This document shows, piece by piece, positions 1 through 9,136 of a DNA stretch of 64,000 nt. The DNA lies in NCBI GenBank assembly GCA_963797765.1, contig CAWCQU010000002.1, positions 1,178,001 through 1,242,000 of the forward strand. Direction: 5' to 3'. A program made the translations under genes and the position numbers. The stretch comes from JBGPTK01 sp963797765 (GTDB lineage Bacteria > Acidobacteriota > Terriglobia > Acidiferrales > UBA7541). The notes beneath the pieces are model-generated. The model did no database searches, was not told the origin of the DNA, and saw only the letters and a list, made by a program, of their open reading frames with translations. Position 1 is the stretch's first letter. Each line of letters begins with the position of its first letter.

Positions 1-1
1 G

Positions 2-862
2 CAAACACGCGCAGCGCTCGAGCAGACGCGCTCGATCCTCGAGCAAAATAACGCCGTGCTGGTCCATAGCCGTGACGTCCTTCGGAAAACCACCTACCAG
101 GCGCCCATCGCCGGCTTGGTTACCTATATCGCCGTGCGAGTGGGCGAGAACGTAGTTCCTGGCATTCAGAACGCCGAGGGCAGCTATCTGATGACGATTT
201 CCGATATGTCCATTGTGACAGCGGAAGTGAAGGTGGATGAAACCGATATCACCAACGTGAGGAGCGGCCAGGCTGCCGACGTCACGATCGATGCTTTGCC
301 GGGAAAGACATACAAAGGACACGTTTCCGTGGTGGGCGATCAGGCCGTGTTGCGCTCTTCGGGGCTTGCGACCACGCAGACGACCGCCAATACGCAGGAA
401 GCGCGCGATTTCAAGGTGATCGTGACGATTGATAATCCTCCGCAAGGCCTGCGGCCGGGGCTTTCTTCTACCGCCAAAATTCAGACGGCGCAAAAGAAAA
501 ATGTGCTGGCAATTCCCATTCAAGCGCTGGCCGTGCGCACCCAACGCGAGCTGAAAGAAGCGGAAAAACTGGCGAATAAGAAGGACGCGGGAAGCATTAC
601 CCTGGCCGCGGAAAAGTCCGACACAACCTCCGCCACGGGCAAAGATGAAGTGCAAGGCGTGTTTGTAATCCGCGCAAAGAAAGCCATCTTCGTGCCCGTC
701 GAGACGGGAATCACGGGAGTGACGGACATCGAAGTGACCAGTGGCTTGAAGGAAGGCGATGAAATTGTGATCGGCAGTTACAAGGCACTCCGAACGCTGA
801 AGCCGGGCGCCAGCGTGAAAATAGACAACACCGCGCCTAAGATCGAAGAAAGTCAGAGTTAG
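2..862 (+). CDS. RND/MacA-type efflux periplasmic adaptor subunit (5' end outside window)
   Basis: The frame is open to the left window edge, so only the C-terminal part of a membrane-fusion (HlyD/MacA) protein is seen. The first visible residues (QTRAALEQTRSILEQNN) are the end of the coiled-coil hairpin. Next come the lipoyl half-motif (TYQAPIAGLVTYIAVRVGE), the beta-barrel domain (TAEVKVDETDITNVRSGQ), and a C-terminal membrane-proximal domain ending near GLKEGDEIVIGSYKALRTLKPG. Such adaptors bridge an inner-membrane ABC or RND transporter to an outer-membrane channel in the periplasm. The next gene, 30 bp on, is a MacB-like ATPase, which supports an ABC-driven tripartite exporter. The substrate cannot be told. 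A GTG at 56 is only an internal codon. Confidence 0.9.
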   Translation, partial: QTRAALEQTRSILEQNNAVLVHSRDVLRKTTYQAPIAGLVTYIAVRVGENVVPGIQNAEGSYLMTISDMSIVTAEVKVDETDITNVRSGQAADVTIDALPGKTYKGHVSVVGDQAVLRSSGLATTQTTANTQEARDFKVIVTIDNPPQGLRPGLSSTAKIQTAQKKNVLAIPIQALAVRTQRELKEAEKLANKKDAGSITLAAEKSDTTSATGKDEVQGVFVIRAKKAIFVPVETGITGVTDIEVTSGLKEGDEIVIGSYKALRTLKPGASVKIDNTAPKIEESQS

Positions 863-892
863 ATAGCCTCCAATTTCCGGGGAGTTTTTCGA

Positions 893-1633
893 ATGGCGGT
901 CGAGGAAACGACAGCATCGGATGCGTTTCGCCAGGATCTGGTGACGGATGGCGTGGTCATCTGCACCAAGAATCTTTGGAAAACCTACCAGATGGGATCC
1001 GAGGAAGTTCACGCGCTACGCGGCGTGGATATCGATATTCCCAAGGGCGAATACGTTGCGATTATGGGTCCTTCGGGTTCGGGAAAATCCACGCTCATGA
1101 ATTTGATCGGCTGCCTGGATACGCCTTCGAGCGGCAAGTATTGGCTGGCGGGACGATTGGTGAGCGAAATGGATGATGATGAACTCGCCTACATCCGCAA
1201 CAAAGAGATCGGCTTCGTTTTCCAAACCTTCAATCTGCTGCCGCGCGCCACATCGCTGCATAATGTGGAACTGCCGCTAATTTACAACGGGACGCCCTCC
1301 GAAGAACGATTGGAACGCGCTAAAAAAGCGCTCGCGCAAGTGGATTTAACCAGCCGGATGATGCACAAACCGAATGAACTTTCCGGTGGACAGCGGCAGC
1401 GCGTGGCCATCGCTCGCGCGCTGGTCAATAATCCTTCCATCCTTCTGGCGGATGAGCCGACGGGAAATTTGGACTCGCAAACTGGCGAGGAAATCATGGC
1501 TCTGTTCGCGCGCCTGCATGAACAAGGCAACACAATCGTCCTGGTTACACACGAGCCTGACGTTGCAGCACGTGCCCACCGCATCATCCGCTTGCGCGAC
1601 GGCCACGTGGAAACCGATCAGCGCACCAGATAG
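893..1633 (+). CDS. ABC transporter ATP-binding protein, MacB/LolD type
   Basis: 246 residues, a stand-alone nucleotide-binding domain. Walker A is GPSGSGKST (about residues 59-67), the Q-loop lies in FQTFNLLPR, the signature is LSGGQRQRVAIARAL, and Walker B with the D-loop is ILLADEPTGNLD; the switch histidine is in VTHEP. This pattern is typical of the MacB/LolD/FtsE subfamily that drives FtsX-like permeases. An ATG with a GGGGAG Shine-Dalgarno element 10 bp upstream supports the start. It follows the adaptor gene closely and probably shares its operon. No permease gene follows: the next confident gene is on the other strand, so the partner permease is either upstream of the window or one of the orphan permeases elsewhere. 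Confidence 0.95.
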   Translation: MAVEETTASDAFRQDLVTDGVVICTKNLWKTYQMGSEEVHALRGVDIDIPKGEYVAIMGPSGSGKSTLMNLIGCLDTPSSGKYWLAGRLVSEMDDDELAYIRNKEIGFVFQTFNLLPRATSLHNVELPLIYNGTPSEERLERAKKALAQVDLTSRMMHKPNELSGGQRQRVAIARALVNNPSILLADEPTGNLDSQTGEEIMALFARLHEQGNTIVLVTHEPDVAARAHRIIRLRDGHVETDQRTR

Positions 1634-1809
1634 TTCATCACGCACGCAAACCTGCAAATCTTCGAGTGTTAGTCGAAATGCGGAATTCTTGCTTAGAGCG
1701 AGTTCCATTTTGGAACTGAGCTCCTCCCAGTACACCGGTACCGAAATCCTCAGCCAAGAAGGGGACTAAGCACCCATGGGTTTAATCGCTTGTCCGTTTT
1801 ATTCTGGCG

Positions 1810-2028
1810 GTGCCAGTGAAGCGGCTAGAACCCGGGAGGTTGCTCTTGAGGCCAAAGACTTGGTGGTGCGCCGACTGCCGTGAACCGGTGGCTCTAAGCC
1901 GGCACGGGCGGTGCGAAACGTGCGACTCCGAAGCCGTGGACAAAATGGGCCCAGTGGCAACCGCCAGAACCGCTGTTCCCCCAGCTCCCAGAATCAATAA
2001 CGTATTCACACGTGCGTTCACGCAATAG
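1810..2028 (+). CDS. Small zinc-ribbon protein, hypothetical
   Basis: 72 residues with a clear CxxC...CxxC zinc-ribbon pattern (CADC, 14 residues, CETC) in the middle of the protein, followed by a short basic tail. The start is a GTG; no ATG is available in this frame and no strong Shine-Dalgarno element is visible, so the start could also be the GTG two codons later. It sits alone between the ABC ATPase gene and the convergent peptidase gene. Single zinc ribbons of this size are usually nucleic-acid or protein binding, but nothing here points to a function. The preceding stretch 1634-1809 shows no gene. Confidence 0.5.
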   Translation: MPVKRLEPGRLLLRPKTWWCADCREPVALSRHGRCETCDSEAVDKMGPVATARTAVPPAPRINNVFTRAFTQ

Positions 2029-2049
2029 CGGGATGCTAAGCCAGCCGGG

Positions 2050-3459
2050 CTAGTGCGCCGAAGAAACGGCCTTCACCAGCCGATAATAAAATTCCACGCC
2101 TTCGTAGAAGGATGCAATCGGTACGCGTTCATCGCGGCCGTGCGAGCGATCGTCATTGATGTCGTTGAAAATTCCCGAAATGCCGTAGGTGGGAATCCCC
2201 GCCGCGCGCGTATAGACGCCATCCGTTGCGCCTGCTTCCATCACCGGAACAATCGGCACGCCAGGCCACAATTCCGCGCTTACGCGTTCGAGCGCTTTCA
2301 TCACATCGGGCCGCAACGGCGAGGGCGGATTCGAATGCGCCGCCGAACCGGCATCGGAAAGAGCTGTTACGATAATTTCAGGATCATCCAGAACTTTGAT
2401 CAAGTTTTCACGAACTTCATCGATCGAATGGCCCGGCAGAATCCTGCAATTCACATTGGCGCGGGCCATTTGAGGAAGGGCGTTGTTGGCGTGGCCGCCG
2501 TCGAGGCGTGTGGCCACACAAGTGGTATGGGTAATGCCATTATAAAAAGGCGTTTCGGATAGCTGCGCGATCGCGCCTGGATCGGGCGGGTTTTGCAGCA
2601 CTCCCTTCATTGCTTCCGCCGTGTTTCCTGCCGCGATTTTCGCCATTTGCGTGAAGTAAGCGCGCGTCACTTCATTCAGCTCGAAAGGAAACTTGTATTG
2701 CGCCAGTCGCGAGAGTCCTTCGGCGAGATGATAAATCGCGTTATCCGGAACGGGCAGCGAGCTGTGTCCGCCGCGATTGGTTACCTTCAGTTCAAAATCC
2801 TGATACAGCTTTTCGCTGGCTTGAATCGCGACCAGCAATTCCTTGCCGTCTTTGATGGGGAAACCGCCGCCGTCGGGATTCAGCGCGTATTCGGCGTCGA
2901 CCAGGTCGTGATGGTTTTTCAGCAGCCAGTCGACGCCGTTCGACGTGCCGCCTTCTTCATCCGCCGTCAGCGCCATGATGATGTCGCGATCCGGTTTATA
3001 ATTTTCTTTCTTCAGGCGAATCATGGTGGTGACCAGAATGGCGTCGCCGTCTTTCATGTCCAGCGTCCCGCGGCCGTAGTAGTAGCTGTTCTTTTCGTTG
3101 AATTGAAACGGATCCATCGACCAATCTTCGCGCCGCGCTTCCACCACATCCAGGTGGCCGATCAGTAGAATCGGTTTGCGCGCTCCGGTGCCGTGCAGGC
3201 GCGCGACCAGGTTTCCCTTCTTAGGCTTTGGGCCTCCCACGAAAATATCCGCCGCGGGATATCCCGCATCGCGCAAGCGCTTGGCCATCGCTTCAGCGGC
3301 AACGGTTGTGCTGCCGCTCGAGTCTGTCGTGTTGATTTCTACCAACTGTTTAAAGATTTCGCGCGCCAGGGAGTTCCAGTTGCCGGCAGTTTGCGCAAGC
3401 AACGTGCCACTGGTGAGGAAGCCCGCAAAAATCAACCCGATCCCGCGCATTCGATTCAT
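2050..3459 (-). CDS. M20-family metallopeptidase, secreted
   Basis: 469 residues. An N-terminal signal peptide (MNRMRGIGLIFAGFLTSG, then LLAQTA) directs export. The di-zinc M20 core is complete: LIGHLDVVEA (metal-binding His and catalytic Asp), GRGTLDMKDGDA (bridging Asp), and TADEEGG (catalytic and metal Glu). The lid/dimerisation domain follows (TNRGGHSSLPVPDNAIYHLA), and a metal-binding His lies in DRSHGRDERV near the C-terminus. The family contains dipeptidases, carboxypeptidases and aminoacylases; the exact substrate cannot be read from sequence. It is monocistronic, convergent with the small zinc-ribbon ORF, and lies downstream of the rRNA terminator on the same strand. Confidence 0.93.
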   Translation of the reverse strand: MNRMRGIGLIFAGFLTSGTLLAQTAGNWNSLAREIFKQLVEINTTDSSGSTTVAAEAMAKRLRDAGYPAADIFVGGPKPKKGNLVARLHGTGARKPILLIGHLDVVEARREDWSMDPFQFNEKNSYYYGRGTLDMKDGDAILVTTMIRLKKENYKPDRDIIMALTADEEGGTSNGVDWLLKNHHDLVDAEYALNPDGGGFPIKDGKELLVAIQASEKLYQDFELKVTNRGGHSSLPVPDNAIYHLAEGLSRLAQYKFPFELNEVTRAYFTQMAKIAAGNTAEAMKGVLQNPPDPGAIAQLSETPFYNGITHTTCVATRLDGGHANNALPQMARANVNCRILPGHSIDEVRENLIKVLDDPEIIVTALSDAGSAAHSNPPSPLRPDVMKALERVSAELWPGVPIVPVMEAGATDGVYTRAAGIPTYGISGIFNDINDDRSHGRDERVPIASFYEGVEFYYRLVKAVSSAH

Positions 3460-3619
3460 TCGTATTCTCCCGATAAGTTGGCGAGAGTAACAGACCGCGG
3501 CAATTCCTGCCAGCCGCGGGACCGCCGTCAGCGGTGAGGTGAGAATTCAGAAGCGAATGGAATGTGGGATTCAACGAGAAGCGACATCCCTGCGGGCAGC
3601 ATTCATTTCACGAATAATA

Positions 3620-3655
3620 AAAAAGGCCCTTTCGATTTCTCGAAAGGGCCTTTTT
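3620..3655 (-). terminator. Rho-independent terminator of the 23S-5S rRNA unit
   Basis: A 16-bp perfect stem (AAAAAGGCCCTTTCGA and its complement) with a 4-nt loop lies just past the 5S gene on the minus strand. It ends in a T run, and because A and T runs flank both sides it could act in both directions, also insulating the peptidase gene from rRNA transcription. Confidence 0.88.
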
Positions 3656-3663
3656 GAAAATTA

Positions 3664-3782
3664 ATCCTGGCGGCGACCTACGTTCCCGTACCGTTGCCAG
3701 CACAGTATCATCGGCCCTGCGGGGCTTAACTGCCGTGTTCGGGATGGGAACGGGTGTGACCCCCGCGGTTAGGCCACCAGGA
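3664..3782 (-). rRNA. rrf: 5S ribosomal RNA
   Basis: On the minus strand the sequence begins TCCTGGTGGCC and ends GGTCGCCGCCAGGATT, so the two ends pair as helix I. The internal CCCATCCCGAACACGGCAG is the conserved 5S loop B/C region. Length is about 119 nt. It lies 250 bp downstream of the 23S gene; the spacer holds no tRNA. Ends are placed by helix pairing and may differ by one or two bases. Confidence 0.95.
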
Positions 3783-4008
3783 AAGTCTGGAAGTTAGAGG
3801 TCGGAGGCTAGAAACTGGAACACCCCCGAACCAAAAACTTCACGAAATCGGAAGATCGAAAACGAAACTCGAAAATAAATTTTCGAGGATCGCAGTTCGA
3901 TCCTTGCAACCGAATGAAGTTGGCGTCTGCAGATATTGTTTCAAGTAAAACAAATGCGAGGCAAAGCCTACTCGCTGCGCGTTTCCTGTCTTAGATCAAG
4001 AACAGGAT

Positions 4009-4033
4009 GCGACGCTTTGAGAAAGTTTTATGG
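4009..4033 (-). other. 3' arm of the 23S precursor processing stem
   Basis: About 25 nt just past the 23S 3' end are complementary, with only a few mismatches, to 7428-7453 just ahead of the 5' end. Together they form the long duplex that RNase III normally cuts in pre-23S rRNA. The pairing shows the unit is processed like an ordinary operon despite lacking a 16S gene. Confidence 0.75.
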
Positions 4034-4259
4034 CTAAGCCGAACGGCCGATTAGTACGGGTCAGCTACATCCGTTGCCGGACTTCCACTTCCCGCCTATC
4101 AAAGTCGTAGTCTTCGACTGGCCTTCATAGACCGCCGCAGCGGTCTTGGGAGACCTTATCTCGAGGCGAGCTTCTCGCTTAGATGCATTCAGCGATTATC
4201 TCTTCCGGACTTCGCTACCGAGCGATGCCACGGGCGTGACAGCTCGATCACAAGAGGTC

Positions 4260-4291
<32 letters not shown>

Positions 4292-4351
4292 CTCCTCTCA
4301 AGTCTCCTGCGCCCACACCAGATAGGGACCGAACTGTCTCGCGACGTTCTG

Positions 4352-4400
<49 letters not shown>

Positions 4401-4407
4401 CCTTCTA

Positions 4408-4449
<42 letters not shown>

Positions 4450-4475
4450 AAGCGTCGATGTGAACTCTTGGCTTA

Positions 4476-4530
<55 letters not shown>

Positions 4531-4653
4531 GCGGGACCACCGGATCACTAGACCCAGCTTTCGCTCCTGCTCGACTTGTTAGTCTCGCAGTCAACCCGGC
4601 TTATGCTCTTGCACTCCACGGCGGGTTTCCAATCCGCCTGAGCCGAGCTTTGG

Positions 4654-4701
<48 letters not shown>

Positions 4702-4861
4702 TCTGGCCGTGTCCTCCGACCCGATAAGGGTCGTAAGTTAGAGCGACAGAACGATCAGGGTGGTATTTCACCGTTGCCTCCTCCCCAGCCGAAACCAGGG
4801 AATCCCAGGCTCCCACCTATCCTACGCAGACCGTTCCGTTAATCATGACCAGAGTGCAGTT

Positions 4862-4894
<33 letters not shown>

Positions 4895-4959
4895 CATCCG
4901 GCGTCTTCACCGGAACCACAAATTCGCCGAGTCACTCGCCAAGACAGTCGTTCGATCGG

Positions 4960-5050
<91 letters not shown>

Positions 5051-5753
5051 GATCAGACCTTCGCAGCCTTGCGGCAGCTAAGCCCTCCCTTTAACCTTCC
5101 GGCACCGGGCAGGTGTCACCCCCTATACGTCGTATTCGACTTAGCAGAGAGCTGTGTTTTTGTTAAACAGTCGCCGAACGCATTTCACTGCGGCCCCCTC
5201 GGGCTATAAACCCTAGCGGGGCACCCCTTCTCCCGAAGTTACGGGGCTAATGTGCCTAGTTCCTGAGCGAGTGGTCTCTCGAGCGCCTGTGGATATTCAC
5301 CTCGTCTACCTGTGTCGGTTTGTGGTACGGGCGCCTGTCGAACTCCTTAGAGGATTTTCCTGGCAGCGTGAAATCGAGGACTTTGCGGCCGTGTGGCCTC
5401 GAGACCGGTCTCACCGTTGAATGACCCCGTGGATTTTCCTGCGGGATCCGGCTTACACCGGGCTATCGGGACGTCCATCACCCGAATCCTGTATCCTTCT
5501 GCGTCTCCCCATCGTCAAACGTTCGCCAGGCGGGGCAGGAATGTTGACCTGCTATCCATCGGCTACGCCTTTCGGCCTCACCTTAGGTCCCGCCTAACCC
5601 TGAGCGGATTAACCTTCCTCAGGAAACCTTAGACTTTCGGCGACACGAGTTCTCATCGTGTTTATCGCTACTTATGCCGGCAGAGTCTCTTCCGTGGCGT
5701 TGAGTAGTCCTCTCGGTCTACCGTCAGACTCCACAGAATGCTCCCCTACCAAA

Positions 5754-6202
5754 TCTAGAGGCTTGAAGCTCGAAACTAGAGGCTGGAACAACTATTTCCA
5801 AACTTGGATGAGCTTGTTGAGGCCCTTACCGATCTCTTCGTATCGCGTCTTGAGATCAGTGAAGATCGAATCATCCAGGTATTTCAGATCGTGGGCGAAG
5901 TCCAAAAGGACTGAAGTCTCATCGCAAGACCCCAGCGCAATTACCAGAAACCTTCGGAAATCTTCCGGTGATTTCTTCCTTCCGTAACCTTCGGCGATGT
6001 TGATTGGAATTGACGAAGACGCTCTCCGAAGTTGCGATCCAAGTTCCGTCCGTTCAAAGGAAGGGAACTTGAGCGTGAGGCGGTGAATTTCCAGCGCAGC
6101 CGCATAGCCACGCTGGTAAACCCGCAAATCACGGTAACTTCGAATCGAGTTTTCGCCGTTTTCTTTCATCCAGCTTCTAGCTTCCAGTATCAAGCCTCTA
6201 GA
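5754..6202 (-). other. 23S rRNA intervening sequence (IVS), helix 45
   Basis: A 449-bp insert interrupts 23S rRNA. On the minus strand it follows GAAGCTGCGGAAT and is followed by TTTGGTAGGGGAGC, matching the two sides of helix 45 (E. coli about 1160-1190). Its ends are a perfect 13-bp inverted repeat (TCTAGAGGCTTGA at 5754-5766, complement at 6190-6202) continued by imperfect pairing, so the insert would form a stem capped by a coding loop. Known IVSs are cut out by RNase III without religation, leaving a split 23S. It encodes a small protein in sense direction. Confidence 0.92.
5792..6169 (-). CDS. Four-helix-bundle protein encoded in the 23S IVS (S23/IVP family)
   Basis: 125 residues from ATG at 6169 (a TTG at 6193 could add eight residues). 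The pattern SIRSYRDLRVYQRGYAAALE, then FPSFERTELGSQLRRASSSI and PINIAEGYGRKKSPEDFRRF is diagnostic of the 23S-rRNA-intervening-sequence protein family (TIGR02436). Members fold as antiparallel four-helix bundles that assemble into pentamers; their function is unknown, with nucleic-acid binding suggested by the basic surface. The gene lies inside the rRNA gene on the same strand, so it would be transcribed with the rRNA. Relatives also exist as stand-alone genes outside rRNA. Confidence 0.92.
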   Translation of the reverse strand: MKENGENSIRSYRDLRVYQRGYAAALEIHRLTLKFPSFERTELGSQLRRASSSIPINIAEGYGRKKSPEDFRRFLVIALGSCDETSVLLDFAHDLKYLDDSIFTDLKTRYEEIGKGLNKLIQVWK

Positions 6203-6287
6203 ATTCCGCAGCTTCGGTCGTAAGCTTGAGCCCCGTTGGATTGTTGGTGCATAAACGCTTGACCAGTGAGCTGTTACGCTTTCTTTA

Positions 6288-6324
<37 letters not shown>

Positions 6325-6902
6325 TAGCGCTTACACTTCCTTTCCCACTTAGCTTACAGTTCGGGACCTTAGCTGGCGGTCTGGGTTCTTTCCCTCTCGA
6401 CCACGGAGCTTATCCCCCGTAGTCTCACTCCCGTACTGCTGTCTGCGGCATTCGGAGTTTGATTGGATTCGGTAACCTGGATGGGTCCCTAGTCCATTCA
6501 GTGCTCTACCACCGCAGCAGATCGTACAAGGCTGCCCCTAAAGGCATTTCGGGGAGAACGAGCTATCACGGAATTTGATTAGCCTTTCACCCCTACCCTC
6601 AGCTCATCCGAGCGATTTTCAACTCACAACGGTTCGGTCCTCCAGTCGCGGTTAAGCGACCTTCAACCTGGCCAAGGGTAGATCATCCCGCTTCGCGTCT
6701 AATCCCACAGACTAATCGCCCTATTCGGACTCGCTTTCGCTACGGCTCGCTTTCGCTTAGCCTTGCCTGGGAGATTAACTAGCCGGCTCATTAAGCAAGA
6801 GGCACGCCGTCAGGCTTTTGTAGAGCCGAAGCCCTACCATAGCCCTCCGACTGCTTGTAAGCATACGGTTTCAGGTTCTATTTCACTCCCCTCGCAGGGG
6901 TG

Positions 6903-6942
<40 letters not shown>

Positions 6943-7428
6943 GCCAACGAGTATTTAGCCTTGGAGAGTGGTCTCCCCAGGTTCCCACTGGATTTCTCGT
7001 GTCCCGTGGTACTCAGGATACCGCTTCGAGTCCGGTAAACTTTCGGCTACATGGCTTTCACATTCTTTGGCCCCGCTTTCCAGCAGGTTCGCCTAGCTTC
7101 CGGATTGATAACTCTACTCACGCGGTCCTACAACCCCGCCGTGCATGCACGACGGTTTGGGCTGTTCCGATTTCGCTCGCCGCTACTATCGGAATCTCGT
7201 TTGATTTATTTTCCTCCAGGTACTGAGATGGTTCACTTCCCTGGGTTAGCTCGTACCCGCCTATGTATTCAGCGGGCCGTATCCCGAGTTCATCGGGATG
7301 GGTTTCCCCATTCGGACATCTCCGGATCAAAGCCTGCTTGCGACTCCCCGGAGCTTTTCGCAGCTTGCCACGTCCTTCTTCGCCTGTTGGCGCCAAGGCA
7401 TCCACCGTACGCCCTTAGTAGCTTAACC

Positions 7429-7453
7429 ATAAAACTTACTCAACTCGTCGCCT
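7429..7453 (-). other. 5' arm of the 23S precursor processing stem
   Basis: This stretch immediately ahead of the 23S 5' end pairs with 4009-4033 beyond the 3' end (core AAGTTTTATGG with its complement, plus an outer GCGACG pairing). It is the upstream strand of the expected RNase III substrate. Confidence 0.75.
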
Positions 7454-7590
7454 CGCCTGGCTTTCCGTCTTGCAAGCGGACCCAGACACCCGGCAAATCG
7501 AGTAAGCACTGCCTATCCACATTTGCGCTACTCGAGCAAATTTGCAGTTACGCCTTTGCAGGATTGCAAGGCGTAAATGCCAACTTCATT

Positions 7591-7605
7591 CAGTTGTCAA
7601 AGAAC
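7591..7605 (-). promoter_or_regulatory. boxA-like antitermination element of the rRNA leader
   Basis: On the minus strand it reads GTTCTTTGACAACTG, close to the leader/spacer element TTCTTTGAAAACTGA seen before 23S genes in many bacteria and to the NusB/S10-bound boxA. It lies about 165 bp before the 23S 5' end and downstream of the leader terminator. Confidence 0.6.
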
Positions 7606-7661
7606 TTTTTACCCCGCTCCAGGCGGGGTGCGGATTCACTTGCTTAAAAAATCCGCTCTAA

Positions 7662-7690
7662 AACAAAAAACCCGGCATCAAGCGCCGGGT
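7662..7690 (-). terminator. Intrinsic terminator inside the 23S leader
   Basis: A CCCGGC/GCCGGG hairpin with an 8-nt loop is followed on the minus strand by TTTTTT. It lies between the putative promoter (7846-7873) and the 23S gene. A second hairpin (ATCCGTCC/GGACGGAT, 7693-7718) directly precedes it. It would stop transcripts early unless antitermination acts, or it ends an unseen short RNA. Confidence 0.6.
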
Positions 7691-7845
7691 GCATCCGTCC
7701 ACACACATCAGGACGGATCAACTCGAAGCTTGACGGCTTTCTATCCGGTATTCGTAACCAATCTCACCTCGTAAGCAACCGAAAAACGAAGCAAGCAGGC
7801 AACAGTCAACGACCCAACAGAAATCTAGGCTGCTGACAACAGAAG

Positions 7846-7873
7846 AGTTTAGCACTTTTCAGGATTTCGTCAA
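7846..7873 (-). promoter_or_regulatory. Predicted sigma-70 promoter of the 23S-5S unit
   Basis: Minus strand TTGACG, 16 nt, TAAACT, a good match to -35/-10 consensus. It is the only strong match between the 23S gene and the next gene upstream and would give a leader of about 410 nt. Confidence 0.6.
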
Positions 7874-7987
7874 GTCCCGAGAAAAATTCTTTTTGAGGCC
7901 CGGTGGATGTGGAAATTCGGAGGTCTGTGGAAATCCCCAGGGCGCGGAAAACAGGCCCGATTCATGCATAAAGCGGGCTGCAACAAA

Positions 7988-8125
7988 TCAGCCTTTCTTA
8001 TGCTTGAAATATTCCACCTGGCGCAAACGCTTTTGCGCCGCTGCTTTCGATTTGTAGGGGCCTCCCAGATTTTTCTTTCCATCTTCCGACGTGACTTTGT
8101 ATCCCGCTTTCACTTTCTTGATCAT
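7988..8125 (-). CDS. Conserved small basic protein, 45 residues, unknown function
   Basis: The ORF starts MIKKVKAGYKVTSEDGKKNL, continues GGPYKSKAAAQKRLRQVEYF and ends KHKKG. It has an ATG start with a GGGAG element about eight bases upstream, and a TGA stop. The pattern of a short beta-hairpin (GYKVTSEDGKKNLGGPY) followed by one amphipathic helix rich in Lys, Arg and Ala is what I would expect from a real small gene rather than a chance ORF, and I recall similar short proteins from many bacterial phyla. Charge suggests nucleic-acid or ribosome binding, which is inference. It lies upstream of the rRNA promoter on the same strand. Confidence 0.75.
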   Translation of the reverse strand: MIKKVKAGYKVTSEDGKKNLGGPYKSKAAAQKRLRQVEYFKHKKG

Positions 8126-8218
8126 CGCGCGATCTCCCTCCCCGCACAAGTTACACAGATTTGATTCCTTGCGCGCGGAATCGCGTCACGAAAAAATGCA
8201 GTGATCCGCTCGCGCCGC

Positions 8219-9136
8219 TCAGTAAAGGATCGAAGGTAAATAAGCTCCGGCCGGCTCGTTGTAAAGTCCCACCGTCATCAGCGTCATGGGTTGGACGACG
8301 CGCAAGCCCGTTTTCCAGGCACCAGCGGAACAGCCCGGCGTTGCGCGTGGGAACCAGGATTCCGGGACCATCGAAACTTTGAGCCGCGGAAATCAGCGCC
8401 TGCAAATCCTCATTGGATTCCGCCACCGAGTGGCCGAAAAAAGAGAGGTGAGAAGTATACGCACAAATTCTTCCAGCCGCGTTCCGCGACCAGGGCCTTC
8501 GATTGTCCGATTGCGTCCTTTAATTGCCCGGTGCGGCGATGGCCGTGGACTCGCTCGTAAAGCGCCGAGCAGTTCTCCAAATCCGGAGGAAGTGCCGGCC
8601 GGACGCTGTAGCCTTGCGGAATTTTTCCGATGGCAGGACCCTGCATGCAGGATAGCGGTTCACGGACTGCAAAACCAAGCTTCGCATAGAGCGAAAGCGA
8701 ACGATTGTGAAACGCTGCCTGCACCAGGCGAACTCCGGGCAAATTCTTTTCGGCGGCTCGGTCCATCACGGCGCGCATCAGTTCGCGGCCCGCGGCGCGA
8801 TTCTGCGTTTGCGGGTTGATGGTGATCGGCCCGATTCCGGCAATCGAGTCGCGCTCGTCCATACAATTGCTGCCAACAATTTCTCCATTCTCCTCCGCCA
8901 CCACGCAGAAAAATCCCGGGATGTGAAAACATGATTGAGAACAGGCCGACCGCAACCTCCAGCGACGGGAAATCCGGCGGAAAATTGTGATGCTGGAGAT
9001 CCCGGTAAACGCTTCGATAGCAGATGCGGCCGCAGGCTTCGGCATCTTGTGGTGTGGCGCGTCGGATCGTGAGTTGCGGGTTTGCGCCGGATTGCTTCGA
9101 AGTGGAAGGAGAAGTAGCCATCCCGTGAACCTCCAA
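8219..9136 (-). pseudogene. GNAT-family acetyltransferase, broken by three frameshifts
   Basis: Three frames must be joined to restore one protein of about 300 residues. Frame 1 gives LTIRRATPQDAEACGRICYR to SHPGIF; frame 2 gives CVVAEENGEIVGSN, then GIGPITINPQTQNRAAGREL (acetyl-CoA loop) and NRSLSLYAKLGF; frame 3 gives SVAESNEDLQALISAAQ; a last shift restores LRVVQPMTLMTVGLYNEPAG and the natural stop at 8219. Each shift fits one extra base, at an A run 8909-8913, an A run 8437-8442 and near 8308-8318. A two-domain GNAT layout is likely. The insertions may be sequencing errors; if real the gene is dead. An IS30-family transposase abuts its 5' end. The start is ATG 9136 or 9121. Confidence 0.8.

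Noticed and set aside
1374..1769. 131-codon plus-strand frame after the ABC ATPase
   Set aside because: Overlaps the ATPase gene in another frame and shows no domain.
7429..7845. tRNA or 6S RNA in the 23S leader
   Set aside because: No cloverleaf or 6S-like bubble could be drawn; the hairpins fit a terminator and a boxA region.
8987..9124. N-terminal extension of the IS30-family transposase
   Set aside because: It overlaps the conserved GNAT N-terminus on the other strand and is not IS30-like.
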